This document shows positions 9,164-16,235 of a stretch of 31,778 nt of DNA, piece by piece. The DNA comes from Verrucomicrobiales bacterium. GTDB taxonomy: Bacteria; Verrucomicrobiota; Verrucomicrobiia; Limisphaerales; UBA1096. How positions within the stretch are numbered: position 1 is the first letter of the stretch; the number at the start of each line of letters is the position of its first letter. The stretch lies in contig PBKH01000048.1 in assembly GCA_002721375.1 (NCBI GenBank), positions 1-31,778 on the forward strand, in the 5' to 3' direction. The position numbers and the translations under genes were made by a program. The notes beneath the pieces were generated by a model. It was not told the DNA's origin and searched no databases. It saw nothing but the letters and a program-made list of their open reading frames with translations.

Positions 9164-9185
9164 GTGTTTTTTTCTCAGTTTTCAA
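9157..9185 (-). promoter_or_regulatory. Sigma70-type promoter of metK-ahcY
   Basis: On the reverse strand a -35 box TTGAAA (9180-9185) is separated by exactly 17 bases from a -10 box TATCAT (9157-9162); each matches consensus at five of six positions. The predicted start point is near 9150, giving a leader of about 50 bases before the metK ATG. The spacer is A-rich. Confidence 0.65.
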
Positions 9186-9220
9186 GGTGTTTTTATGATG
9201 ATCTTGAAGGGTGGCTTGAC

Positions 9221-9248
9221 TAAGGGCGGTTTGATTTTTTCCGCCTTA
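9221..9248 (+). promoter_or_regulatory. Leader hairpin upstream of cysI
   Basis: TAAGGGCGG (9221-9229) can pair with CCGCCTTA (9241-9248), with one bulged G and an 11-base T-rich loop. No T run follows, so it is not a simple terminator. The GGCGG arm could alternatively pair with a second CCGCC at 9269-9273, which overlaps the SD-masking hairpin downstream. Confidence 0.4.
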
Positions 9249-9262
9249 TCTTGCATCTTCCC

Positions 9263-9285
9263 TCCCTCCCGCCAATTCGGAGGGA
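9263..9285 (+). promoter_or_regulatory. Hairpin that would mask the cysI ribosome-binding site
   Basis: TCCCTCC at 9263-9269 is perfectly complementary to GGAGGGA at 9279-9285, with a nine-base loop. GGAGGG (9279-9284) is the only strong SD before cysI and sits seven bases from a TTG start at 9292. In the folded state the SD is fully paired. This is a strong SD in a window where most genes have none. Confidence 0.5.
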
Positions 9286-9291
9286 TTAATA

Positions 9292-11040
9292 TTGCGGATG
9301 GCATTTCAAAACAACAGAGGTGAAAACCCGAAGCTAGCTAAAAATGAGACCATCAAGGAGGCAAGCAATCTCCTGCGAGGTACCATTGCCGAGGGACTGC
9401 TCGATCAATCGACTGGAGCGCTTGCTGCAGATGACACCCAACTTACTAAATTTCACGGCATCTATCAGCAAGATGACCGCGACATTCGCCGTGAGCGTCG
9501 CAAGGCCAAGCTTGAGCCAGCTTATTCTTTTATGACGCGTGTTCGATTGCCCGGCGGAGTGTGTACTCCGCAACAGTGGTTGGACATGGATGCATTCTGT
9601 ACTGACTACGCCAATGGCACGCTCAAGTTAACCACGCGCCAAGCATTCCAATTGCACGGAATCATAAAGAAGAACCTCAAGCTCACAATCCGTAAGATCA
9701 ACGACTCTTTGATGGACACAGTAGCGGCGTGTGGAGACGTGAACCGCAATGTTATGTGCAATCCAAACCCGTACCAATCTGCATTGCACGCAGAGGCTCT
9801 TGATATGGCCAAGGCCATAAGCTTGCACCTCACCCCAGCTACAAAGGCTTATCATGAGATTTGGTTAGAAGATGAAAACGGCGAGAAACAAAAGGTTACG
9901 CTCGACACTGATCCAGAAGAAGAACCGATCTATGGCAAAACCTATTTGCCTAGGAAATTTAAAATCGCTGTAGCTATACCACCTAGCAACGACGTCGACT
10001 TGTATGCAAACGATCTTGGCTTTGTTGCGGTCATTAAAGACGACAAAATTGTTGGCTATACAGTTACCGTAGGAGGAGGCATGGGGATGAACCATGGCCA
10101 GGCCAAGACTTTCCCGCGTCTGGCCGATGTATTTGGCTTTTGCACTCCAGAGCAGGTAACCGATGTGGCCGAGAAAATTGTCACAACCCAACGCGATTAC
10201 GGTGACCGTACCGATCGTAAACACGCCCGGCTAAAATACACCATCGAAGATCGTGGACTTGACTGGTTCCGCGGCGAGGTCGAGAAAAGGCTTGGCTATA
10301 GTCTTGGCGAAGCAAGGCCGTTTACTTTTGAGCACAATGGTGATCGTTACGGCTGGGTTGATGACGAGAATGGTAACAGCCACCTCACGCTGTTTATTCA
10401 GAATGGTTGTGTGGTCGATACCGAAGATTTCCCCATGCGCACCGGTTTGAGAGAGATCGCCAAGGTACACGAGGGTGACTTTCGGCTAACAGGGAATCAG
10501 AACTTGATTATTGCCAACGTCTTACCTGCCAAGCGGGCTGTTATCGAGGTGTTACTCGAAAAATATAAGTTGGCTAACTGCTACGATCAATCCGGTCTGC
10601 GTCTAAATTCATTGGCCTGTGTTGCTCTTCCAACCTGCGGTATGGCCTTAGCCGAGGCCCAACGTTACCTGCCAGATCTCATTGGGGAACTAGAGGCTGT
10701 TTTGAAGGAGATCGGATTGGAAAAAGAGCCGATCACCATTCGTATGACCGGTTGTCCGAACGGCTGTGCCCGGCCGTACATTGCTGAGATCGCGTTTGTT
10801 GGAAGGGCTCCGGGAAAGTATAATATTTATCTTGGGGGGGGCTTCACCGGCGACCGTTTGAACAAGCTTTACAAAATTTCTGTCAAGCAGGAGGAAATCG
10901 TCGGCATCATGCGACCGATTTTTGAACGCTACGCGAATGAACGCTACGATGGCGAACGGTTTAGCGACTTTGTTATTCGTGCCGGCTACGTTGCTGCGAC
11001 TCGCGCAGGTCGCGAATTCCATGACGATTTTAAGGAGTGA
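9292..11040 (+). CDS. cysI: Assimilatory sulfite reductase hemoprotein (beta) subunit
   Basis: The 582-residue protein matches CysI throughout and would reduce sulfite to sulfide in six electron steps using siroheme and a 4Fe-4S cluster. Key blocks are LRGTIAEGLLD, KFHGIYQQDDRDIRRER, RLPGGVCTPQQW, LTTRQAFQLHGI, the cluster/siroheme cysteines in LACVALPTCGMALAEAQRYLP and the TGCPNGCARPYIAEIAFVG motif. The length is close to E. coli CysI (570). No flavoprotein partner (cysJ) is in the window, so the electron donor is unknown. The start was set at TTG 9292 because GGAGGG lies seven bases upstream; ATG 9298 is a common-sense alternative but stands 13 bases from that SD. Divergent from metK; a possible intrinsic terminator follows. 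Confidence 0.93.
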   Translation: MRMAFQNNRGENPKLAKNETIKEASNLLRGTIAEGLLDQSTGALAADDTQLTKFHGIYQQDDRDIRRERRKAKLEPAYSFMTRVRLPGGVCTPQQWLDMDAFCTDYANGTLKLTTRQAFQLHGIIKKNLKLTIRKINDSLMDTVAACGDVNRNVMCNPNPYQSALHAEALDMAKAISLHLTPATKAYHEIWLEDENGEKQKVTLDTDPEEEPIYGKTYLPRKFKIAVAIPPSNDVDLYANDLGFVAVIKDDKIVGYTVTVGGGMGMNHGQAKTFPRLADVFGFCTPEQVTDVAEKIVTTQRDYGDRTDRKHARLKYTIEDRGLDWFRGEVEKRLGYSLGEARPFTFEHNGDRYGWVDDENGNSHLTLFIQNGCVVDTEDFPMRTGLREIAKVHEGDFRLTGNQNLIIANVLPAKRAVIEVLLEKYKLANCYDQSGLRLNSLACVALPTCGMALAEAQRYLPDLIGELEAVLKEIGLEKEPITIRMTGCPNGCARPYIAEIAFVGRAPGKYNIYLGGGFTGDRLNKLYKISVKQEEIVGIMRPIFERYANERYDGERFSDFVIRAGYVAATRAGREFHDDFKE

Positions 11041-11076
11041 TAACTAGCTGACCAAAAGTCGTTTTCCTGAAAATGC

Positions 11077-11105
11077 TTGAGGCTTATAGAGGCGATGCGT
11101 AGGAT
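11077..11105 (+). promoter_or_regulatory. Putative promoter of tRNA-Phe/zwf/pgl
   Basis: A -35-like TTGAGG (11077-11082) and a -10-like TAGGAT (11100-11105) are spaced by 17 bases; each matches consensus at four of six positions. The six bases after the -10 box are GCGCCT, a GC-rich discriminator of the sort found at stringently controlled tRNA promoters. The predicted start is about 15 bases before the tRNA. Confidence 0.4.
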
Positions 11106-11120
11106 GCGCCTCCCTTTTTT
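11089..11120 (+). terminator. Probable intrinsic terminator of cysI
   Basis: GAGGCG (11089-11094) pairs with CGCCTC (11107-11112) around a 12-base loop and is followed by CC and a run of six T. It begins 49 bases after the cysI stop and ends eight bases before the tRNA. The -10 box of the proposed tRNA promoter lies inside its loop and 3' arm, so the same DNA appears to end one transcript and start the next. Confidence 0.5.
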
Positions 11121-11128
11121 GGGGTGTT

Positions 11129-11204
<76 letters not shown>

Positions 11205-11229
11205 CTTTGCTTTCCACCCAGGTTATATT

Positions 11230-12789
11230 ATGGTGGATTTAAGCAAATTAAACTCCATGTCCGATATTCAGGACGGGCACAAATTGGATAACCCCTGCAC
11301 AATTGTCATCTTCGGCGCGAGCGGTGATTTGACCATTCGCAAGCTTATCCCAGCGCTATATCATCTTTACACCGATGGACAAATGCCATCCTCGTTCCGT
11401 GTGGTTGGCTTTGCACGTCGCGAAAAAACAGACGAGAGCTGGCGGGATGAAATGCGCGTTGGGATCGAGAAATACTCTCGCACACGCCGAGTCGATGCCA
11501 ACAAGTGGCAGGCCTTTTCAGGAAACCTCTACTATCATCGAGGCGACCTGACCGATTTTGGGGCCTACGGTGGGCTGGCCAAGCGATTGGCTGCTTCCGA
11601 TCATGCGGCCCAGTTCGGCAATCTTGTTTTTTACCTAGCGGTTTCGCCCAGTTTGTATGGCGAGGTGGTGGATCAACTGCAAGCAGCTGGGCTGCTCAAG
11701 CGCTATGAGCAGAATGACGTTAATTGGCAGCGGGTTGTGGTGGAGAAACCTTTCGGGCGTGATCTGCAATCAGCGCAATTGCTAAATAATCAACTAATTA
11801 AACATGCGCTTGAGCGGCAGATTTTTCGTATCGACCACTATCTTGGCAAGGAAACGGTGCAGAACATTATGATGTTCCGCTTCTCAAATGCCATCTTCGA
11901 ACAGCTATGGAGTCGTGAGGCGATCGAGCACGTTCAGATTACCGTCAGCGAGGACATTGGGGTGGGGAGTAGGGGAGGATATTTTGAAGAGGCCGGAACT
12001 TTGCGTGACATGATGCAGAATCATTTGCTTCAGATCTTATCGCTTGTAGCGATGGAGCCGCCGCCAGTTCTAGAGGCGGAGGACATCCGTAACGAAAAGG
12101 TCAAGCTACTCAAATCGATCCGTAAGATGACCCCGGAGGCAGTGGCTAAACATGTTGTTCGTGGTCAGTACTTTGCGGGTACGGTCAATGGTGAAAACCG
12201 CGAGGGATACCGGCAGGAGGAGCGGGTTAATTCTAAATCGAATGTTGAAACTTTTGTGGCAGTGAAGCTGTTCATCGACAACTGGCGCTGGAGCGGTGTG
12301 CCGTTCTACCTGCGCACCGGGAAAAACCTTCCGTACAGTGCGAGTGAAGTGCGGGTGCAGTTTCGTCCAACGCCAAACGTGCTGTTTGCTGCGCAGGATG
12401 ATCTCGATCTGCAAGCTAATGCCCTGACCCTTCGGCTGCAACCGGATGAGCGTATCTCGCTAAGGTTCAACGGCAAGGTGCCGGGAAACAGCATTGAAAC
12501 TCGCCCTGTGAGGATGCATTTTGGTTACGACGCCGAATTTGGCGCATACACACCGGAGGCATACGAGAGATTGCTTCTCGAGGCGATGGCTGGTGATGCA
12601 ACACTTTTCATCCGCCGTGATGAAGTGGAAACTGCTTGGCAGATCGTCGATGATATCCGGGCGGGTTGGGGCGAAACCCCTCTGTCTAATCACGAGTTTT
12701 ACGCCGCCGGAACATGGGGGCCAGTTGCGGCAGAAGACCTGCTCGCCGCTGACAATCATCTTTGGCATATACCCGCCCCGGCTAAATAA
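11230..12789 (+). CDS. zwf: Glucose-6-phosphate 1-dehydrogenase
   Basis: The 519-residue enzyme oxidises glucose-6-phosphate to 6-phosphogluconolactone with NADP, the entry step of the oxidative pentose phosphate pathway. The dinucleotide-binding start VIFGASGDLTIRKLIPALYHL, the VVEKPFGRD segment and the active-site signature RIDHYLGKETVQN are intact. The open frame runs back into the tRNA, so the start must be later: ATG 11230 (with AGG eight bases upstream) was chosen, and ATG 11257 is possible. Its TAA stop overlaps the ATG of pgl by one base (TAATG), implying translational coupling. With the tRNA ending at 11204 there is little room for a separate promoter. Length is typical (about 490-520). 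Confidence 0.96.
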   Translation: MVDLSKLNSMSDIQDGHKLDNPCTIVIFGASGDLTIRKLIPALYHLYTDGQMPSSFRVVGFARREKTDESWRDEMRVGIEKYSRTRRVDANKWQAFSGNLYYHRGDLTDFGAYGGLAKRLAASDHAAQFGNLVFYLAVSPSLYGEVVDQLQAAGLLKRYEQNDVNWQRVVVEKPFGRDLQSAQLLNNQLIKHALERQIFRIDHYLGKETVQNIMMFRFSNAIFEQLWSREAIEHVQITVSEDIGVGSRGGYFEEAGTLRDMMQNHLLQILSLVAMEPPPVLEAEDIRNEKVKLLKSIRKMTPEAVAKHVVRGQYFAGTVNGENREGYRQEERVNSKSNVETFVAVKLFIDNWRWSGVPFYLRTGKNLPYSASEVRVQFRPTPNVLFAAQDDLDLQANALTLRLQPDERISLRFNGKVPGNSIETRPVRMHFGYDAEFGAYTPEAYERLLLEAMAGDATLFIRRDEVETAWQIVDDIRAGWGETPLSNHEFYAAGTWGPVAAEDLLAADNHLWHIPAPAK

Positions 12790-13490
12790 TGACTTTATAC
12801 ACCTCCTTTGCAGACAAACTCGAGCTGGCCCGACATGCTGCAGCGCAATGGCTCGATCGCTTGGTTCGGCACGATCACAGCAAGCCATTCACCGTTGCTC
12901 TCTCCGGCGGACGAATTCCTAAACTGCTATACGAGGCGATGGTGGCATTGTCGCAGCGAAGCGATTTTGACAATGTCCATTTCTTCTGGGGCGACGAGAG
13001 GATAGTTCCCTCGACGGATGAAGAGAGCAATTTCAAGCTGGCGGATCTTGGATTATTTCAGCCTCTGGATGTTTCGCCTGGTCAAGTGCACCGCGTGTTG
13101 ACTGAGCATAGCGAATCAGAGGCGGTGCAAATAGCCATAGACGAGCTGAAGCAATTTGCTGAGAGCCAAGTTAATGGTCAGCCTGCTATCGATCTCGTGT
13201 TCCTTGGTATGGGTGAGGATGGCCATGTAGCCTCTCTTTTTCCGGACGACACCGAGGCCGTCGGGTCGCAGGCGGTGTACCGCGCTGTGATCGGCCCAAA
13301 ACCGCCGCCGCGCCGCATCACTCTGGGTTACCCCGCTCTGGCTGCAGCGCGCGAAGTGTGGGTGCTCGCCTCAGGCGAAGGTAAAGCTGAGGCATTGCGC
13401 AATTCCTTGGCTAAGGACGGCGACACACCCCTAGCCCGCGTGTTGCAAAGTCGCGAGCAGACGGAAATCCTCACCGATTTTGATGTTTAA
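12789..13490 (+). CDS. pgl: 6-phosphogluconolactonase
   Basis: The 233-residue protein belongs to the DevB/NagB-like sugar isomerase fold and hydrolyses 6-phosphogluconolactone, the product of Zwf. Motifs visible are FTVALSGGRIPKLLYEAM (substrate phosphate loop), FFWGDERIVPSTDEESNF and LVFLGMGEDGHVASLFPD. The start overlaps the zwf stop by one base, so the two consecutive pathway enzymes are made together. The gene ends nine bases from the stop of the convergent phosphatase-family gene, and no terminator is visible in that gap, so the two transcripts probably overlap at their 3' ends. Confidence 0.94.
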   Translation: MTLYTSFADKLELARHAAAQWLDRLVRHDHSKPFTVALSGGRIPKLLYEAMVALSQRSDFDNVHFFWGDERIVPSTDEESNFKLADLGLFQPLDVSPGQVHRVLTEHSESEAVQIAIDELKQFAESQVNGQPAIDLVFLGMGEDGHVASLFPDDTEAVGSQAVYRAVIGPKPPPRRITLGYPALAAAREVWVLASGEGKAEALRNSLAKDGDTPLARVLQSREQTEILTDFDV

Positions 13491-13499
13491 CTAGTGCTG

Positions 13500-14405
13500 T
13501 TAATGGGTGGTCAGTTCAAATGTCACGCTTACCGGTTGGTGGTCTGATAGAAGCCCTGTAGTATCGTTTACGATGCAGGATGCGGCACGGCAATAGGTTG
13601 CGAGGTTGGGCGTTGCGAAGACGTAGTCCAGCCGACGATCGGGCCCCATGTCTTCGTCCCGCCTCAGTGGGGTTGGGAACGTGCCAAGAAAAGCCTTTCG
13701 TTTTGTGTTAATCAAGTCAACAAACCCTGCATCTTCGAGCCGTTTCAGGTGTCGGTAATCGAGCTGGTCGTTGCGTAGGTTCTTTCCTTTCGTTCGTACA
13801 TCCAGTCTCTTGAAGAACGGGACCATGTCCTCGCTACGGTCATAGATCGGTTTGTCGTATAGTGAAAAGGTATTGAAATCTCCAGCCAATGCCACCTTTG
13901 CATCCCGGGGCAGCGTTGCGATGTCCTTCAACAGCAGGTCGATTTCCCTGAGCCGAATCTCCCAGTTGCCGGGGTGTAGGTGGATGGCGTAAACGTAGAT
14001 GCCATGAGTCAGGCAACGCATCAACCCGTGATGAAAGCCCTCGAGTGTGCGTTTCACTTCGGTGATTGGTTGGTTGGAGGTGATTCCTGTGGGAAAACCT
14101 TTCTCCTTTAGCAGGATACTATGCGTGTGGTCCCATGTCTTGGCATCGGCGGCCAACTTTTCAGGGGAATAACCGTTCAATTCCTGCAACGAGACGACAT
14201 CAGGCGCTTGTTCCTTCATGAACTTTAGATAGCTCGCCTTGCGGTTGGGCTTCTTGGTGAATCCATACCACACGTTGTAAGTCAGCAGCTTTAGCTTTAG
14301 ATCTGGCTTGGCGCCGTACGGGCCGCGTGGCAACAGCATAGCTCCCGCGCTGGCTGCGGTGCTAACTGCAAATTGGCGCCGGTTGAGGGTGATGCACTGA
14401 TTCAT
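13500..14405 (-). CDS. Exported endonuclease/exonuclease/phosphatase family protein
   Basis: The 301-residue protein starts with a Tat-type leader (LNRRQFAVSTAASAGAMLL), so it probably acts outside the cytoplasm. The remainder has the conserved motifs of the EEP (DNase I-like, Mg-dependent) fold: LLTYNVWYG near the start, VVSLQEL with the metal-binding Glu, LAGDFNTF, RRLDYVFA and the C-terminal SDHQPVSV with the catalytic Asp-His pair. Members cut nucleic acids, phosphoinositides or sphingomyelin; the substrate here cannot be read from sequence. It lies 154 bases downstream of a prepilin-like gene on the same strand; that gap holds no recognisable gene or terminator. Confidence 0.85.
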   Translation of the reverse strand: MNQCITLNRRQFAVSTAASAGAMLLPRGPYGAKPDLKLKLLTYNVWYGFTKKPNRKASYLKFMKEQAPDVVSLQELNGYSPEKLAADAKTWDHTHSILLKEKGFPTGITSNQPITEVKRTLEGFHHGLMRCLTHGIYVYAIHLHPGNWEIRLREIDLLLKDIATLPRDAKVALAGDFNTFSLYDKPIYDRSEDMVPFFKRLDVRTKGKNLRNDQLDYRHLKRLEDAGFVDLINTKRKAFLGTFPTPLRRDEDMGPDRRLDYVFATPNLATYCRAASCIVNDTTGLLSDHQPVSVTFELTTH

Positions 14406-14559
14406 TTCAGTAATTCTTCGGAGTTCGTTCGTGAAAGAAAAGATTAAAAAAGAGCTTTTGGTTAGACGAGGATGGTCCGGACTTCAAACAGTTAAATTTG
14501 GTTTCTATTCAGCTAACGTGCATTGTAAACGAACAACAAATAAGATGAATCAATGCGTG

Positions 14560-15360
14560 TTACGGATTACCCCTAACGGTAGCATAGCCCCGTTGCATAT
14601 ATTTTAGGTCGGGGCTGTTGGGTGCTGACACTCCACGCGTCTGTCCATCGGACATCCTGAATGTCCGTGGGTCCAGCCAACGATGCAATTCAACGTGGCC
14701 ATCGGCGAAGGCTAGGCAGTTCTTGTCCCCATGACGGATGGCTATCGGATCGTGCCAAGAAGTGATGAATGGGTAGGGAAGCAGCCACCCGCCCCAATTA
14801 ATGTTGCCGCCGACATCGGTTTCCTCCTCTAGAAAAACGTACTTGGTTGATGGTGTTTTCAGTTGGCTGTGCTTCGAAATGGCTTCGTTGGCTACATACG
14901 GCGGGCCATTCATGCTGCATGGGATCGCATAGCTTCGCCACGCTTTGCCTTGATTAACCTTCCTACTTTTAATGGGCGAATCACGTCGATCACCAACGCA
15001 GTGATAGACCTTGTGATCGTTGAGGTAGGGCCATAAAAGCCCGTCTTTGAGGCCTCGAATCGCATCCTCGATTGGAGCCGTTGGGCCGGTTTGCCTTCCT
15101 GATATATTTTGTTTTCGGCCGACCCAATCTCCCTGCCTGATACCTCGGTCATGCGCACCGACAATTTTGTCATCATTGTCCTGATGGTACATCATCCAAG
15201 CTAGGATTAGGTTCTTTTCGTTACCCCTGCAGTGGGCTGCTTTCCCAGCTTCCTTGGCTTTTCCAAGTGCGGGAAGAAGGAATGAGGCGAGAATGGCAAT
15301 AATCGCAACCACCACCAGCAGTTCAATCAATGTAAACGCTCGGCTTGGTTTTGATTTCAT
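14560..15360 (-). CDS. Prepilin-like secreted protein with H-X9-DG tail
   Basis: The 266-residue protein has a type IV prepilin N terminus: basic MKSKPSRA, then [24 protein letters not shown] with Glu at mature position 5. The residue before the cleavage site is Ala, where Gly is usual in classical prepilins. A helical [18 protein letters not shown] stretch follows, and the C terminus has [19 protein letters not shown], the H-X9-DG motif. This type is present in many copies in Verrucomicrobiota and Planctomycetes; pseudopilin-like assembly in the envelope is inferred and no precise role is known. It begins 10 bases after the stop of the preceding paralogue and is probably co-transcribed with it. 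Confidence 0.88.
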   Translation of the reverse strand: MKSKPSRAFTLIELLVVVAIIAILASFLLPALGKAKEAGKAAHCRGNEKNLILAWMMYHQDNDDKIVGAHDRGIRQGDWVGRKQNISGRQTGPTAPIEDAIRGLKDGLLWPYLNDHKVYHCVGDRRDSPIKSRKVNQGKAWRSYAIPCSMNGPPYVANEAISKHSQLKTPSTKYVFLEEETDVGGNINWGGWLLPYPFITSWHDPIAIRHGDKNCLAFADGHVELHRWLDPRTFRMSDGQTRGVSAPNSPDLKYMQRGYATVRGNP

Positions 15361-15370
15361 AACGTTGATT

Positions 15371-16156
15371 TTATTTTAGCACGCTGGAGTGGTCGATGAT
15401 CCACTGGAAATCGGTTCTTGGATTGGCTGGGACGATGCCGCCTACGGCTCCTTGAACTGGTGCGCGGACTGTGCCGTGCTCGCCAGTGACCTTCCAGCGG
15501 TGCGTCGCTGCGTGGCCGTCTGCGTAGGAGAGGGCGGTTGCTCCATTATGGTATGATGCCGGAAGATTGCCCCACTTATATTCGTGAAAGCGGTTCATGT
15601 AGTAGCCGTCGTTGATGGTGTCCGGGTGTTCACCAAGGAACACAAAAACAGTTGAAGGCTTGCGAAGCTGTCCATCGGTGATGAATTGCACATAGTCAGG
15701 ATTAAATTCATCGAGCAATGGGCCTGGATCACCAACGAGATGATTCATCGAGTAGCTACGGTTCCGGGTACCGTTCTTGGCGCGGCTCTTGTCGGAAGGG
15801 CACTTGAAGATTGAGATCGAGTCGCCGATATACGACGAAAGCAGTGATGAGGTGAGCGCGAGGCGGTTGGTGTTATCCGGGCTGTCTTCCCAGTCTAGGA
15901 CGTTATTGGCCCAGTTGTTTCGTTGTTCACGGGTCTGGTCCCGGCCGTGGTTGTTGACGTATTTGCCCTCGTGATCGTCCGCGTATAACGTCCAACCCAG
16001 ACTCAACTGCTTTATATTACCGAGGCAGCGAATGCCATGTGCTTTGGCCTTTGCCTTAGCCAAGGCCGGCAAGAGTAATCCCGCAAGCAGCGCAATAATG
16101 GCGATTACCACTAGTAATTCGATAAGTGTAAACGCCGCACTTGATCTATGCTTCAT
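15371..16156 (-). CDS. Prepilin-like secreted protein with H-X9-DG tail
   Basis: This 261-residue paralogue of the next gene starts MKHRSSAA followed by [24 protein letters not shown] and the alanine/lysine-rich [22 protein letters not shown] helix. Near the C terminus [19 protein letters not shown] gives the H-X9-DG motif. The central region ([17 protein letters not shown], then [11 protein letters not shown]) is the usual variable globular part. It starts about 80 bases after the large PQQ-type gene. Its leader carries a short block that resembles the C-terminal coding end of the ankyrin gene at 20151, described separately. No SD of good spacing is seen. Confidence 0.88.
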   Translation of the reverse strand: MKHRSSAAFTLIELLVVIAIIALLAGLLLPALAKAKAKAHGIRCLGNIKQLSLGWTLYADDHEGKYVNNHGRDQTREQRNNWANNVLDWEDSPDNTNRLALTSSLLSSYIGDSISIFKCPSDKSRAKNGTRNRSYSMNHLVGDPGPLLDEFNPDYVQFITDGQLRKPSTVFVFLGEHPDTINDGYYMNRFHEYKWGNLPASYHNGATALSYADGHAATHRWKVTGEHGTVRAPVQGAVGGIVPANPRTDFQWIIDHSSVLK

Positions 16157-16191
16157 TTCCCTTCAGCTTTAAATTCTTCGCTCGTCTTTTC
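16154..16191 (-). repeat. Junction repeat, copy a (leader of prepilin-like gene)
   Basis: Read on the reverse strand, this block would encode [11 protein letters not shown] and a TGA stop that overlaps the prepilin ATG. The last residues resemble the end of the ankyrin protein encoded at 20151 (GEEVKAEEK then stop). No ankyrin repeat is encoded further upstream, so this is probably a remnant of an ankyrin-gene tail. Confidence 0.5.
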
Positions 16192-16235
16192 GCTCGTTTG
16201 TGTGGAGGGCTTTGGCTGTTTGATATGGCTTTAGA

